Assembly: GCA_004173455.1 (NCBI GenBank)
Contig: SECL01000033.1
Span: 1 to 35,285 of the forward strand
Direction of reading: 5' to 3'
From: Moraxellaceae bacterium
Lineage (GTDB): Bacteria; Pseudomonadota; Gammaproteobacteria; Pseudomonadales; Moraxellaceae
Length of the DNA stretch: 35,285 nucleotides
In this document: in pieces, positions 1 to 10,217 of the stretch
How the letters are laid out: every line of letters starts with the position of its first letter
How positions within the stretch are numbered: the stretch's first letter is position 1
Made by a program: the position numbers and the translations under genes
The notes under the pieces: generated by a model
Told to the model about the DNA's origin: nothing
Database searches by the model: none
What the model saw: only the letters and a program-made list of their open reading frames with translations

Positions 1-432
1 TCAAATCAATGATAATCTTATCATCGTCAAAACCAGTAAAAATCCACACAAGTTGTTCTTTACATTCTTTTAATGAATAACAGCTACTTCGTCAGTAACC
101 GTAAATCAGAGCGCGTATTTTACGCTATTTTTCAGGACTGTCAACTTATTTTTGAAAACTTTTTTAATCCAGTTTTTAGAAGTAAGCTTGTCGTCCTGAG
201 GAAGACTATAATAGCGGATCGTTATATTTTTGCAAGCCTAATTTGGCTTTAAATGACTAAAATGTGACAAGTGCTTATTTTTAGTACGATAGCATCAGTT
301 TTGGTTTTTATAGTTCTTACATTGTTCTGTTTAACGGATTGCGATCTGATAAACAGATACAGACCATCATTTAAAACCCGATTTTCTACTTTCTGTTTTT
401 TTAGTGATTGACTCTTTTTAAAGTAGAAAATT
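1..432. other. intergenic DNA without a convincing gene
   Basis: This AT-rich stretch lies beyond the isocitrate lyase terminator. A 72-codon minus-strand frame covers 249-467, but it starts inside the terminator hairpin, has no recognisable domain and has no plausible ribosome-binding site, so I do not call it. A small inverted repeat (ATGATAA, 2-nt spacer, TTATCAT) sits at 9-24. No tRNA-like fold or other RNA was recognised. Confidence 0.6.
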
Positions 433-464
433 AAAAAGCCCCCTGCTGACGCAGGGGGCTTTTT
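433..464 (-). terminator. rho-independent terminator of aceA
   Basis: A perfect 10-bp GC-rich stem (AGCCCCCTGC at 437-446 with GCAGGGGGCT at 451-460) has a 4-nt loop. It is flanked by A5 on the left and T5 on the right. It lies 49 bases past the isocitrate lyase stop on the minus strand. The flanks would let it act in both directions. Confidence 0.9.
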
Positions 465-512
465 CAAACCATGTTTTTAACCAATATAGAGTTTAAAAAC
501 AGGTTTTAGGTA

Positions 513-2114
513 TTAATGACCGAACTGGTTCATGGTGTTTTTCGCATCATCACCAGCTTTCAGTGCATTGTCACCAGCGAAGATTTCTTTGTGATCATCA
601 CCAATGTCTGAACCCGCCATTGCTTGGTGTTTAACACAAGCGATACCACCACGGATTTCTTTACGCTGTACACCAGCAACATACGCCAGCATGCCTTGAT
701 CACCGAAGTAACCTTGAGCAAGCTCATGGGTAGACAGTGCAGCAGTATGGTAAGTTGGCAGGGTGATCAAGTGATGGAATACACCAGCTTCACGCGCAGC
801 ATCAGCTTGGAAGGTACGGATTTTGGCATCAGCATCAGCAGCTAATTCAGTATTGTCGTATTCAGCACTCATTAATTTAGCACGGTCATACGCAGATACG
901 TCTTTGCCTTCAGCAACATAACGATCATAGGCTTGCTGACGGAAGTTCAGTGTCCAGTTGAATGATGGGCTGTTGTTATAAACCAGCTTGGCATTTGGCA
1001 CGGTTTCACGAACACGGTTAACCATGTGAGCGATTTCAGCAACGTTTGGTGTTGCAGTTTCGATCCACAGCAGGTCAGCACCGTTTTGCAGGCTAGATAC
1101 GCAGTCGAGTACTACACGATCAATCTGGGTGCCTTCACGGAACTGGTACAGGCCAGAAGCCAAACGCTTAGGACGCTGTAGTTTGCCGTCACGCTTGATG
1201 AGGATTTCATCTTCTTCAGCATCAGCGATGTCAATTTCAGTGGTGTCCAAGTAGCTAATATACTGAGAAGCAATGTCACCAGGCTCTTTAACAACCGGGA
1301 TTTTCTGGGTCAGGTCAGCGCCTTCAGAATCGGTACGCGCAACGATGATGCCGTCTTCTACGCCCATTTCCAAGAATGCATAACGCAGTGCATGGATTTT
1401 GGCGATGAAGTCTTCATGAGGAACAGTTACTTTACCAGCTTGGTGTCCACACTGTTTAGCATCAGAAACTTGGTTTTCGATTTGCAGTGCACAAGCACCG
1501 GCTTCGATCATTTTCTTGGCCAGCAGGTAAGTCGCTTCTTCGTTACCGAAACCAGCATCGATGTCCGCAATAATAGGCACAACATGAGTCTGGAAACCGT
1601 CGATTTGAGCAGTGATTTCAGCAGCTTTAGCAGTATCGCCTGCTTCGTTTGCTTTGTTCAGTGCACGGAACAAATCGTTCATTTCTTTGGCATCAGCTTG
1701 ACGCAAGAAAGTGTAGATTTCTTCGATCAGCGCAGGCACAGAAGTTTTTTCGTGCATGGATTGATCAGGCAATGGACCAAATTCTGAACGCAGTGCAGCA
1801 ACCATCCAGCCAGACAGGTAGATATAACGACGCTCAGTAGTACCGAAGTACTTTTTGTTGGCGATCATTTTTTGTTGCGCAATGAAACCATGCCAGCAGC
1901 CTAGAGACTGGGTGTATTTGCTAGAATCAGCATCATAGGCAGCCATGTCTTCACGCATGATGGCAGCAGTATATTTGGCAATGTCTAAACCAGTTTTGAA
2001 ACGGTTTTGCATTTGCATGCGTGCAGCATCTTCAGGGCTAATGTCACGCCATGTGCTGCCGAACTTTGCCTTTAATTCGCGGATTGCATCAACCGCTGTT
2101 TGGTATGTAGTCAT
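513..2114 (-). CDS. aceA: isocitrate lyase
   Basis: Isocitrate lyase cleaves isocitrate to glyoxylate and succinate, the first step of the glyoxylate shunt used for growth on acetate and fatty acids. The protein has 533 residues, matching the long form known in Pseudomonas and Acinetobacter rather than the roughly 430-residue E. coli enzyme. The catalytic signature reads KQCGH at residues 220-224, with the active-site Cys at 222. The open frame extends upstream to 2153, but the ATG at 2114 is preceded by AGGACA at good spacing and begins the family-typical N-terminus MTTYQTAVDAIRELK, so I chose it. The gene is divergent from a LysR regulator at 2257. The fad genes near 31 kb would supply the acetyl-CoA that makes the shunt useful. 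Confidence 0.95.
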   Translation of the reverse strand: MTTYQTAVDAIRELKAKFGSTWRDISPEDAARMQMQNRFKTGLDIAKYTAAIMREDMAAYDADSSKYTQSLGCWHGFIAQQKMIANKKYFGTTERRYIYLSGWMVAALRSEFGPLPDQSMHEKTSVPALIEEIYTFLRQADAKEMNDLFRALNKANEAGDTAKAAEITAQIDGFQTHVVPIIADIDAGFGNEEATYLLAKKMIEAGACALQIENQVSDAKQCGHQAGKVTVPHEDFIAKIHALRYAFLEMGVEDGIIVARTDSEGADLTQKIPVVKEPGDIASQYISYLDTTEIDIADAEEDEILIKRDGKLQRPKRLASGLYQFREGTQIDRVVLDCVSSLQNGADLLWIETATPNVAEIAHMVNRVRETVPNAKLVYNNSPSFNWTLNFRQQAYDRYVAEGKDVSAYDRAKLMSAEYDNTELAADADAKIRTFQADAAREAGVFHHLITLPTYHTAALSTHELAQGYFGDQGMLAYVAGVQRKEIRGGIACVKHQAMAGSDIGDDHKEIFAGDNALKAGDDAKNTMNQFGH

Positions 2115-2256
2115 GACATTGTCCTGTCTTGAATGGATGAAGTAATAAAGCACCTGTTCAAAAAACAGATAAATAGCGTGCTTTACTGATGGGCTGAGTC
2201 TACTTTTTATGCCATAATTTAGCTAATTTATCATTTTAATCTTCGGTATTTATTTT
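2115..2256. promoter_or_regulatory. divergent aceA / lysR control region
   Basis: This 142-base AT-rich gap separates two divergent genes and must hold both promoters. Inside it, arms AAAGCAC (2147-2153) and GTGCTTT (2178-2184) enclose a second inverted repeat, CTGTT (2154-2158) and AACAG (2164-2168). These would form a nested hairpin in the aceA leader or an operator. LysR proteins often bind such divergent regions. I could not assign clear -35 and -10 boxes. Confidence 0.4.
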
Positions 2257-3243
2257 ATGAATCTTGAGCGCGTCGATTTAAATTTGTTAATCTATCTCGA
2301 TGTTTTACTTAGGGAAAAAAATGTAACACGCGCGGCTGAGCAATTGGGCGTGACTCAGCCTGCCATGAGTAACATTTTGCGTCGCTTGCGTACCCTGTTT
2401 AATGACCCTCTCCTGATTCGCTCATCTGAAGGCATGACTCCGACTGAACGGGCACTCGAATTGCAGCCACGCATTCGTGATGCGCTGGCTGATTTGTCGA
2501 TGATTCTGGAACCGCGCACTGAGTTTAGACCCTTTAGCAGCTCCCGGGTTTTCCGGATTATGACCTCAGATTATGCGGAAGCCACACTGGTACCCAAGTT
2601 GGTCAAAGCGATGCGAAGCGAAGCGCCTAACGTAGTACTGGATTTTTTAACGCCCAGTGATGTGTCTTATCGGGATATGGAACAAGGCAAGGTTGATCTG
2701 GCCATTAATCGCTTTAATGAGATTCCGCAAAGCTTTCATCAGGTACTGGTCTGGCGCGATAGCTTTAGCTGTTTACTCAGTGCTAATCATCCAGCTGTGG
2801 ATCATTTAAGTCTAAAAAGCTATCTGGAAGCGCAGCATATCTGGGTGTCCAAAACAGGGATGGGCGTTGGTTTTGGTGTTAATCCTGAAAAATCTGGTGG
2901 CTTGGGCTGGATTGATCAGGCATTAGAACGTATTGGTCAAAAACGTAAAATTAGTGTATTTACCCGACATTATCAAATGCCTGCGTTGTTGGCATCCAAT
3001 GTGGATTTGATTGCTACTCTGCCCACTCGTATTGCTCGTTTGCAAGCAGAAGATTTGAATTTGGTGATTAAAGAGCCGCCTTTTTATATTCCAGAATTTG
3101 AACTAAAAATGGCATGGTGCCCTTTACTGCATCATCATCCAGCACATCGCTGGTTGCGTCAATTGATTATGTTTGTGGCGCGTCAGATTATTGAGGAGGA
3201 ACACCGTGAGTTGTTAGCCCTTAATCCGCCGACTGAACCTTAA
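2257..3243 (+). CDS. LysR-family transcriptional regulator
   Basis: The protein has 328 residues. An N-terminal winged helix-turn-helix (about residues 1-65, core ARAAEQLGVTQPAMSNILRRLR-like with the usual A-x-x-L-x-x-S/T-Q-P-A-x-S pattern) is followed by a LysR substrate-binding domain (about 95-300). The length is normal for the family. It faces away from aceA across a 142-base gap, the classic arrangement for a LysR protein controlling its neighbour, so regulation of the glyoxylate shunt is a reasonable inference. The effector cannot be read from sequence. The gene ends just before a good terminator. Confidence 0.9.
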   Translation: MNLERVDLNLLIYLDVLLREKNVTRAAEQLGVTQPAMSNILRRLRTLFNDPLLIRSSEGMTPTERALELQPRIRDALADLSMILEPRTEFRPFSSSRVFRIMTSDYAEATLVPKLVKAMRSEAPNVVLDFLTPSDVSYRDMEQGKVDLAINRFNEIPQSFHQVLVWRDSFSCLLSANHPAVDHLSLKSYLEAQHIWVSKTGMGVGFGVNPEKSGGLGWIDQALERIGQKRKISVFTRHYQMPALLASNVDLIATLPTRIARLQAEDLNLVIKEPPFYIPEFELKMAWCPLLHHHPAHRWLRQLIMFVARQIIEEEHRELLALNPPTEP

Positions 3244-3259
3244 AAACATTGAGTAAATT

Positions 3260-3287
3260 AGGGCAGCACTTCTCTGCCCTTTTTTTA
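3260..3287 (+). terminator. rho-independent terminator of the lysR gene
   Basis: A 7-bp stem (AGGGCAG at 3260-3266, CTGCCCT at 3274-3280) with a 7-nt loop is followed by T7. It lies 17 bases past the LysR stop codon. Confidence 0.88.
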
Positions 3288-3323
3288 TCATCCATACACT
3301 TCTTTCATCAGTCACCCTTAAAC

Positions 3324-3350
3324 CATGGTTGGTGAGCTTGTCGAACCATG
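3324..3350. repeat. REP-like palindromic repeat unit
   Basis: The arms CATGGTT (3324-3330) and AACCATG (3344-3350) enclose GGTGAGCTTGTCG. On the minus strand this reads as the GGTTCGACAAGCTCACC-type core found as dispersed intergenic repeats in many proteobacterial genomes. Only one full copy is visible in this window, so assignment to a repeat family rests on recollection of that core motif. Confidence 0.5.
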
Positions 3351-3409
3351 ATAAAACCAGACTTTTGCAAGAGATCTAATTGTTCATAAGCATGTAGAGC
3401 ACTTATCAA

Positions 3410-4420
3410 CTAAATCAGTTTGGCCTGTTCCAGCTCACTTTTAAGATAGGCATAGTAAATGGGTGCAGCGACTAATCCGGCCACCCCAAAAGCACCCTGA
3501 AATACCAGCATGGCAATAAGCACTTCCCATGAGTTGGCGCGAATTTTGGCACCAACAATTTTGGCATTTAAGAAATATTCAAATTTATGGATCAAAATGA
3601 GGTAAACCAAGGTAATTGCAGCAACCGACAGTGACACGGTCAAACCAGCAATGAATACGAGCGTGTTGGAGACCAGATTTCCTATAACAGGCAATAATCC
3701 CAGTACAAAAGTCAAAATGACCAGTGTCTTAGCAAATGGCAACGCGATTCCAAAAATCGGCAGTAACACCAGAATAAAAAAACCAGACAACAAGGTATTA
3801 ATGGTTGAGATTTTAAGCTGGGCAAACACGATATTACGAAAAGCATTGGCCAGTGTAATGATGCGGTTGATCAGCTCGGTTTTGAACAATGGCGGCTCAT
3901 CACGTGGCATGACCTGATGCAACGACACAATGGCACCCAGCACCATGCCAATCAGCATGGTAATAAACGCATGTAACACGTATTTTCCGGTGTATTGCAG
4001 TAGCCCAATATTACGCTGTACCCATTGCATGATTTGGTTTTTTAGTTCTTCGACGCTGGCGGGCAGATAGCCCGGCAAATATACGGCAAGCTGGGTTTGC
4101 AAATCTTGAAGTACCAGTGTAATCCGGTGACTGAGTGCCGCCGCACCGCGTACATCCTGAATAATAAAACCAATCAGACTGCCTACGCTTACAATTAAAA
4201 AAGCCATTACTGTAAGGCTGAGTATAGCAACCACGACCAGTCTTGCACGGCGGCCATGAATGAACTTTTCAAAATAGGGTGTCAGTGCATTGACCATTTC
4301 ATAGACCAGAAAACCGGCGATAAAACATGGCAGCAAATGCAGTGGAATGAGCAAAAGTAGCCCTAATGCCATAATAATATAACTGGCAATTAAAGCCTGC
4401 TTTTGGTTTAACAATGACAT
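3410..4420 (-). CDS. AI-2E family (PerM-type) membrane permease
   Basis: The protein has 336 residues with about seven or eight hydrophobic segments. A pair of segments comes first (IIMALGLLLLIPLHLLPCFIAG region), then a soluble stretch, then the conserved C-terminal block of membrane spans (ISTINTLLSG, LLPVIGNLVSN, FLNAKIVGAKI). This is the AI-2E transporter/PerM (former UPF0118) pattern. The family includes the E. coli autoinducer exporter TqsA and the Na+/H+ antiporter-like PerM proteins; the substrate here is unknown. The open frame starts at a TTG (4453) with no ribosome-binding site. The ATG at 4420 has AAGG upstream, although the spacing is long. It is divergent from the CNNM gene at 4641. 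Confidence 0.87.
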   Translation of the reverse strand: MSLLNQKQALIASYIIMALGLLLLIPLHLLPCFIAGFLVYEMVNALTPYFEKFIHGRRARLVVVAILSLTVMAFLIVSVGSLIGFIIQDVRGAAALSHRITLVLQDLQTQLAVYLPGYLPASVEELKNQIMQWVQRNIGLLQYTGKYVLHAFITMLIGMVLGAIVSLHQVMPRDEPPLFKTELINRIITLANAFRNIVFAQLKISTINTLLSGFFILVLLPIFGIALPFAKTLVILTFVLGLLPVIGNLVSNTLVFIAGLTVSLSVAAITLVYLILIHKFEYFLNAKIVGAKIRANSWEVLIAMLVFQGAFGVAGLVAAPIYYAYLKSELEQAKLI

Positions 4421-4567
4421 GATGCATTTTGCCCTTAATGAATTTTTAAACAAATTTTTTTAGTGAAATCTGCCAGTGAATGTAGCGTATTTATTGCAAA
4501 AAAACTGGATTTTTGGGGCACAAAACACTACAAATTTTGGAATATACAGGCGTACCAAGCGTTAAGC

Positions 4568-4573
4568 TATAAT
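4568..4573 (+). promoter_or_regulatory. possible -10 box for the CNNM-type gene
   Basis: A perfect TATAAT lies 68 bases before the GTG start at 4641. No good -35 box is found at the normal distance, so this is only a candidate. Confidence 0.35.
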
Positions 4574-4640
4574 AGGCCAAGTTGAATCAACGTGTTAGGC
4601 AAGTTTTATCAACTGTTAACCATAATAATCGGGTGTTTTC

Positions 4641-5942
4641 GTGAGTTTACTGCAAAATTTTACCGTTATTGCCGTGCTGGTGCTGGCATCGGCATTTTTG
4701 TCAATTTCCGAGATTGCTTTTGCGGCTGCCCGAAAAATTAAATTAAAACTAATGGCAGAAAGTGGTGATAGTAAAGCCTTAAAAGTATTGGCACTACAGG
4801 AACAGCCGGGTAATTTTTTTGCAACCACCCAGATTGGTCTCAATGCAGTGGCTATTCTGGGCGGTATTTTGGGTGAATCGGCATTTCGACCTTATTTAGT
4901 GGAATTGGTTGCGATGGTTTATCGGGGTTCTTTTACCCAGACCATTGGCTTTACCTTATCGTTTGTATTTGTGACGTCGATCTTTGTGCTATTTGCTGAC
5001 CTAATTCCCAAACGACTGGCGATGATTGCACCAGAACGCGTGGCGCTGGCTGTGATCAATCCGATTAATGTCTTTATCCGTATCTGTAAACCGCTGGCGT
5101 TTTTCATCAATATGCTGGCCAATATGCTATTCCGGCTGTTTAAGGTTAATATGACCCGTGACGACAATCTGACCTTTGATGATATTTCAGCCATTGTTGA
5201 TGCAGGTGCACAGTCTGGTGTATTACAGCAGCAAGAACATCATTTTATTGAAAACGTGTTTGAGCTAGAATCGCGCACAGTTCCCTCCTCCATGACCACG
5301 CGCGAAAATGTAGTGTTTTTTTCTATTAATGAAAGTGAAGACAGTATTCGCAAAAAAATTGCCATTTATCCGCATTCTAAATTTCTGGTATGCAATGAAG
5401 ATATTGACCATGTGATTGGCTATATTGATACCAAGGATATTTTGATTCGGATGCTAAACAATCAATCGCTGCTCCAGCTAAATGAAACCACCATTCGCAG
5501 TATTTTAACCATTCCGGACACGTTAACTTTATCCGAGCTGCTAGACCGTTTCCGCTCTACCAAGGAAAAGTTGGCGGTGGTCATCAATGAATATGCGCTG
5601 GTGGTAGGTATTATTACTCTAAGTGATGTGATGAGTACGGTGATGGGTGACTGGGTGAGCCCGATGCAGGATGAGCAGCAGGTGGTAAAACGTGATGATC
5701 ATTCGTGGCTTATCGATGGCGGCACACCAATTGAGGATTTAAAGCGGGCGCTGGATATTGATGCACTTCCCGAAGAAGGCAACTATGAAACGGCGGCTGG
5801 CTTTATTATGTTTATGCTGCGTAAGATCCCCAAGCGTACTGATTTTGTGGAATATCATGGCTATAAATTTGAAGTGGTAGATATTGACCATTACAAGATT
5901 GACCAGCTATTGGTCACTCAGATTATTGAACCCTTGGTTTAA
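4641..5942 (+). CDS. CNNM/HlyC-CorC family transporter with CBS domains (PaeA/YtfL-like)
   Basis: The protein has 433 residues. The N-terminal DUF21/CNNM membrane domain (about 1-185) carries the small-residue motifs ISEIAFAAARK and GLNAVAILGGILGE. It is followed by a CBS pair (about 205-330, with VIGYIDTKDIL and VVGIITLSDVMSTVMGD) and a C-terminal CorC/HlyC domain (about 345-430, with DGGTPIEDLKRAL). This order is that of the proteins once called hemolysins. Relatives include E. coli/Salmonella YtfL (PaeA), linked to polyamine export, and CorC-like proteins linked to magnesium and cobalt. The start is a GTG: an in-frame stop lies just upstream and no earlier start is available. A strong terminator follows. 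Confidence 0.88.
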   Translation: MSLLQNFTVIAVLVLASAFLSISEIAFAAARKIKLKLMAESGDSKALKVLALQEQPGNFFATTQIGLNAVAILGGILGESAFRPYLVELVAMVYRGSFTQTIGFTLSFVFVTSIFVLFADLIPKRLAMIAPERVALAVINPINVFIRICKPLAFFINMLANMLFRLFKVNMTRDDNLTFDDISAIVDAGAQSGVLQQQEHHFIENVFELESRTVPSSMTTRENVVFFSINESEDSIRKKIAIYPHSKFLVCNEDIDHVIGYIDTKDILIRMLNNQSLLQLNETTIRSILTIPDTLTLSELLDRFRSTKEKLAVVINEYALVVGIITLSDVMSTVMGDWVSPMQDEQQVVKRDDHSWLIDGGTPIEDLKRALDIDALPEEGNYETAAGFIMFMLRKIPKRTDFVEYHGYKFEVVDIDHYKIDQLLVTQIIEPLV

Positions 5943-5993
5943 AAATTAAAAACTTTGTCATTGCATTGACGCTATTCTACTCAAAATTTCCTA

Positions 5994-6034
5994 TAAAAAA
6001 AGACTGATTTTATGCGATTAAAATCAGTCTTTTT
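5994..6034. terminator. bidirectional terminator between convergent genes
   Basis: A perfect 12-bp stem (AGACTGATTTTA at 6001-6012, TAAAATCAGTCT at 6019-6030) with a 6-nt loop is preceded by an A-run and followed by TTTT. It lies between the CNNM gene (plus) and the DUF378 gene (minus) and can serve both. Confidence 0.85.
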
Positions 6035-6151
6035 ATGGATCAGCTTTTTTATGAAACAGTTTTTTTACGAATCAGTCGCCGGTGCAGTTATGGCACGTAG
6101 CGATTAATAGTTATAAAAACCAGTTTGCGCTAATTTTTATACGGTTTTGAT

Positions 6152-6373
6152 TTAACGCACGACATCAGTATGCGTGGTACGCAGCTTGGTGCCAGCGTAA
6201 ATAAGATAAGCGGCTGAGACACCCACTAAAATATAAATGATACGGGATAACATGCTCATTTCACCGAAAATGGCTTCGACCAGATTAAAGTTAAATGCCC
6301 CAACCAAGCCCCAGTTCAAGCCGCCAATAATGGTTAAAACATAAGCGATCCAGTCAATAGTATTAAAGCGCAT
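6152..6373 (-). CDS. DUF378 small membrane protein
   Basis: The protein has 73 residues with two predicted membrane spans (about 8-30 and 40-62). The first contains the DUF378 hallmark GGLNWGLVG, and the next segment carries NLVEAIFG. The family is widespread and has no known biochemical role. The start is well supported: GGAGAG lies seven bases before the ATG. It stands alone between cysG and a terminator. The short charged C-terminus (KLRTTHTDVVR) would lie on one face of the membrane. Confidence 0.87.
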   Translation of the reverse strand: MRFNTIDWIAYVLTIIGGLNWGLVGAFNFNLVEAIFGEMSMLSRIIYILVGVSAAYLIYAGTKLRTTHTDVVR

Positions 6374-6607
6374 GTCAATCTCTCCAACTTAGTTATGCTC
6401 ATCAGTATGCTGATAACTATTTATTATTATGTTGAGTTGATGCAAAAATGATCTTTTTCATGTTGCGTTTACGTGGTGCTTTTAATACTAAGTCTCCAGT
6501 TGTAGTGTATTTCTTTTAATTAAGTAAAAGTTTTGGTTATATAAGCCTGCCGCATCACGTTAACCCAGATTCGGCAAGCGCACTTATTCTTTAACTCATG
6601 CGTGTGA

Positions 6608-7981
6608 TTACATCCACTGTAATTTGTCCCTTAATTTCACGACTTCACCAATAATGGTTAAGGTTGGCGCAGCAATGCCACTGCCCTCTACTTTGGATGC
6701 AATGTCAGCCAACGTTCCGACAATCACAGTCTGCTCTGGTGTTGTCCCCTTGGATACCAATGCCACGGGCATGTCTGGCCGCTGGCCATGGGCAACCAGT
6801 TGCTGGCAAATTGTCTCCAGCCCAACTAGACCCATATACAATACCAATGTCTGGTTTTCATACACTAGCTCACGCCAAGGCAACTCGGGCGAGCCTTCCT
6901 TTAAGTGACCCGTCAGGAAACGGACGCTTTGGGCATAATCGCGATGGGTTAATGGAATGCCCGCATAGGCTGAACAACCCGATGCCGCAGTAATACCGGG
7001 TACGACCTGAAACTTGACTTTGGCCGCAAACAGCTCTTCAATTTCTTCGCCACCACGCCCAAAAATAAACGGATCACCACCTTTAAGACGGCACACGCGC
7101 TTGCCTTCTTGTGCCAAACGCACCAGCAACGCATTAATGCCTTCCTGTGGCACCGCATGGTTAGAGCGCGCCTTGCCGACATAAATCCGGTCTGCATCAC
7201 GGCGACATAGATTGAGAATCGGTTCGGACACCAGACGATCATGCACAATCACATCCGCTTGCTGCATGAGACGTAGGGCTTTAAAAGTCAGCAAATCTGG
7301 ATCACCCGGCCCCGCGCCAATGAGATACACCTCACCTTGCAGGTTTTGCCAATTTTCAATAAATTCAGGCATAGCCACGCTGGCCTGCTCGATATTACCA
7401 GCCAATACCTGCTCGGCAATAGGACTGGTATATAAGGTTTCCCAGAATACCCGGCGCTGGTCAGGATTGGCAATTTTTTCCTTGACTGCCGGACGCCATT
7501 GTCCTGAAAATCCGACCAGATCGCCCAGCCGCGCAGGTAAAATACCTTCAATCTGGGTGCGTAACTGGCGTGCCAATACGGGCGATGCACCACCTGTGGC
7601 AATGGAAATCAGCAACGGTGAACGATCAATAATCGCTGGCATCATAAAGCGGCAATGCGGTGGGTCGTCTACTGAATTCACCAGAATATTTTTGGCTTCA
7701 CAGTCGCTAAACACCTGTGCATTCACGCTGGCATCATTGGTGGCTGCGATCACTAGACGATAGTTGCTCAGCTTCAAATGTTGTGAATAAGCCTGAGAAA
7801 GATATTGCCCTTGAGTTGTTTCGACCAATGCCTGTAACTGTGGTTCAATGGCAGGAGCCAATACATCAATGCAGGCACCGGCAGCAGCCAGCAACTGTGC
7901 CTTGCGCCATGCAATATTGCCACCCCCCACAATCAAACAACGCTGCTGGGCAAGCTTTAGGGTAATTGGCAATAAATCCAT
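6608..7981 (-). CDS. cysG: siroheme synthase (trifunctional CysG)
   Basis: CysG makes siroheme, the cofactor of sulfite and nitrite reductases, from uroporphyrinogen III. The 457-residue protein carries both halves. The N-terminal precorrin-2 dehydrogenase/ferrochelatase half (about 1-210) has the Rossmann motif LIVGGGNIAWRKAQ (16-29) and the NSVDDPP segment near 102-108 with the catalytic Asp. The C-terminal SAM-dependent uroporphyrinogen-III methyltransferase half (216-457) has YLIGAGPGDPDLLT, the VCRLKGGDPFIFGRGGEE segment (about 296-313) and VPGITAASG. In the segment SIATGGASPVLAR (126-138) the residues before GG are Ala-Thr where I recall Ser-Ser in Salmonella CysG, whose phosphoserine lies there. 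It follows serS after 47 bases and is probably cotranscribed with it. Confidence 0.95.
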   Translation of the reverse strand: MDLLPITLKLAQQRCLIVGGGNIAWRKAQLLAAAGACIDVLAPAIEPQLQALVETTQGQYLSQAYSQHLKLSNYRLVIAATNDASVNAQVFSDCEAKNILVNSVDDPPHCRFMMPAIIDRSPLLISIATGGASPVLARQLRTQIEGILPARLGDLVGFSGQWRPAVKEKIANPDQRRVFWETLYTSPIAEQVLAGNIEQASVAMPEFIENWQNLQGEVYLIGAGPGDPDLLTFKALRLMQQADVIVHDRLVSEPILNLCRRDADRIYVGKARSNHAVPQEGINALLVRLAQEGKRVCRLKGGDPFIFGRGGEEIEELFAAKVKFQVVPGITAASGCSAYAGIPLTHRDYAQSVRFLTGHLKEGSPELPWRELVYENQTLVLYMGLVGLETICQQLVAHGQRPDMPVALVSKGTTPEQTVIVGTLADIASKVEGSGIAAPTLTIIGEVVKLRDKLQWM

Positions 7982-8028
7982 AACGCACTCACTCTCTGGT
8001 TGGCTTTAAAAGGTCAAGTCATGTGCGG

Positions 8029-9303
<1,275 letters not shown>

Positions 9304-9462
9304 TTATGAGTAACAGCAGAAAGATTGCCAATAGTGTAAAGGCTAGACAATTGAAAATATAGTCTATTACCCTGCTTTAATAGTCCGTCTGGATGCGTAG
9401 AATTTATTGATCGTTAGCAACATCGGGCACTTATTCTATAGTCAGACTATAAAACAGGACAT

Positions 9463-9488
9463 AAAAAAGCCTGCAACTTTGGCAGGCT
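9463..9488 (-). terminator. rho-independent terminator of lolA
   Basis: A 7-bp stem (AGCCTGC at 9468-9474, GCAGGCT at 9482-9488) has a 7-nt loop. A run of A at 9463-9468 gives the U-tract on the minus-strand transcript. It lies 18 bases past the lolA stop. Confidence 0.85.
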
Positions 9489-9506
9489 CTCATGAATAAA
9501 AGTGAA

Positions 9507-10217
9507 TTACTGATCAATCACATCGGTGCCTTTGGGCGGCGTAAAATTGAATGCACTACTATTGAGACTAGGATTTAGCTTCACATTACTAAAATTAATC
9601 GTGGTTTGCTGCCCCAATGAATCCTTTAAAATCATCTGACTTGGTGCGTTGTTAACAAAGCGCAGACCTAAGCTTTCAAATACGCCATCTTCACTTTTTG
9701 GATACAATACAAAATAAGACTCACCCGCTTTGGGCTGAGTCACCCGAAATGATTTCATAATGGTATCTGGCTGACCAGACAGTAACAGGGCTGGCGTATT
9801 GCCCACTTGATCATCCAGATTTTGACGCACAGCCTGTTCCAGATCAGGATCGTAAATCCATACTGTTTTACCGCTGGCTACGATGAGCTGTTTGGCAGGA
9901 CTGGTAGTTTCCCAGCGAAACTGTCCCGGACGCTTAACCTGCATACTACCGACAAATTTCTGGTTCAGATGGGTGCTTTTTAGACCCTGATTAACCGTAG
10001 GACGCGGCGCTGTTTTATTGGTAGCCTGCGTGGTTTGTACAAAACTGGCCTGCATACTGCCCAGACGGGACAGATATTGATTGAGGCTAGCAGTCGCGGC
10101 ACTTTCACTGACACCGACTGGCGTTGGTGCAGCGTGGGCGCTTAAAATAGTCGCTGGCGCAAAAAAGATGCTGGTCGTCATCAATGTAGTCAGTAATGTA
10201 TTTTTAATCATTTTCAT
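9507..10217 (-). CDS. lolA: outer-membrane lipoprotein carrier protein LolA
   Basis: The periplasmic chaperone that carries lipoproteins from LolCDE to LolB. It has 236 residues from the ATG at 10217, which has AAAGGG at good spacing; the longer open frame to 10277 has no support. A signal peptide is visible (MKMIKN, hydrophobic core, cut near SAHA-APTP, about residue 29). LolA features include the early QASFVQTTQ segment, GSMQVKRPGQFRWET, the WIYDPDLEQA strand and GLRFVNNAPSQM. Between QTTQ and GSMQ there is a roughly 25-residue Thr/Asn/Lys-rich insertion compared with the E. coli protein as I recall it. It may help route the lipoproteins seen elsewhere in the window, such as the efflux adaptor and channel. 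Confidence 0.92.
   Translation of the reverse strand: MKMIKNTLLTTLMTTSIFFAPATILSAHAAPTPVGVSESAATASLNQYLSRLGSMQASFVQTTQATNKTAPRPTVNQGLKSTHLNQKFVGSMQVKRPGQFRWETTSPAKQLIVASGKTVWIYDPDLEQAVRQNLDDQVGNTPALLLSGQPDTIMKSFRVTQPKAGESYFVLYPKSEDGVFESLGLRFVNNAPSQMILKDSLGQQTTINFSNVKLNPSLNSSAFNFTPPKGTDVIDQ

Noticed and set aside
5-24. Fur-box-like sequence around TGATAATCTTATCA
   Set aside because: Only about 11 of 19 positions fit the Fur consensus and no gene start lies beside it in the window.
183-205. Possible second copy of the dispersed repeat (AAGCTTGTCGTCCTGAGG)
   Set aside because: Only a short core is shared with the unit at 3324-3350 and the palindromic arms are missing.
249-467. 72-codon minus-strand frame beyond aceA
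   Set aside because: It begins within the aceA terminator hairpin, has no ribosome-binding site and no recognisable domain.
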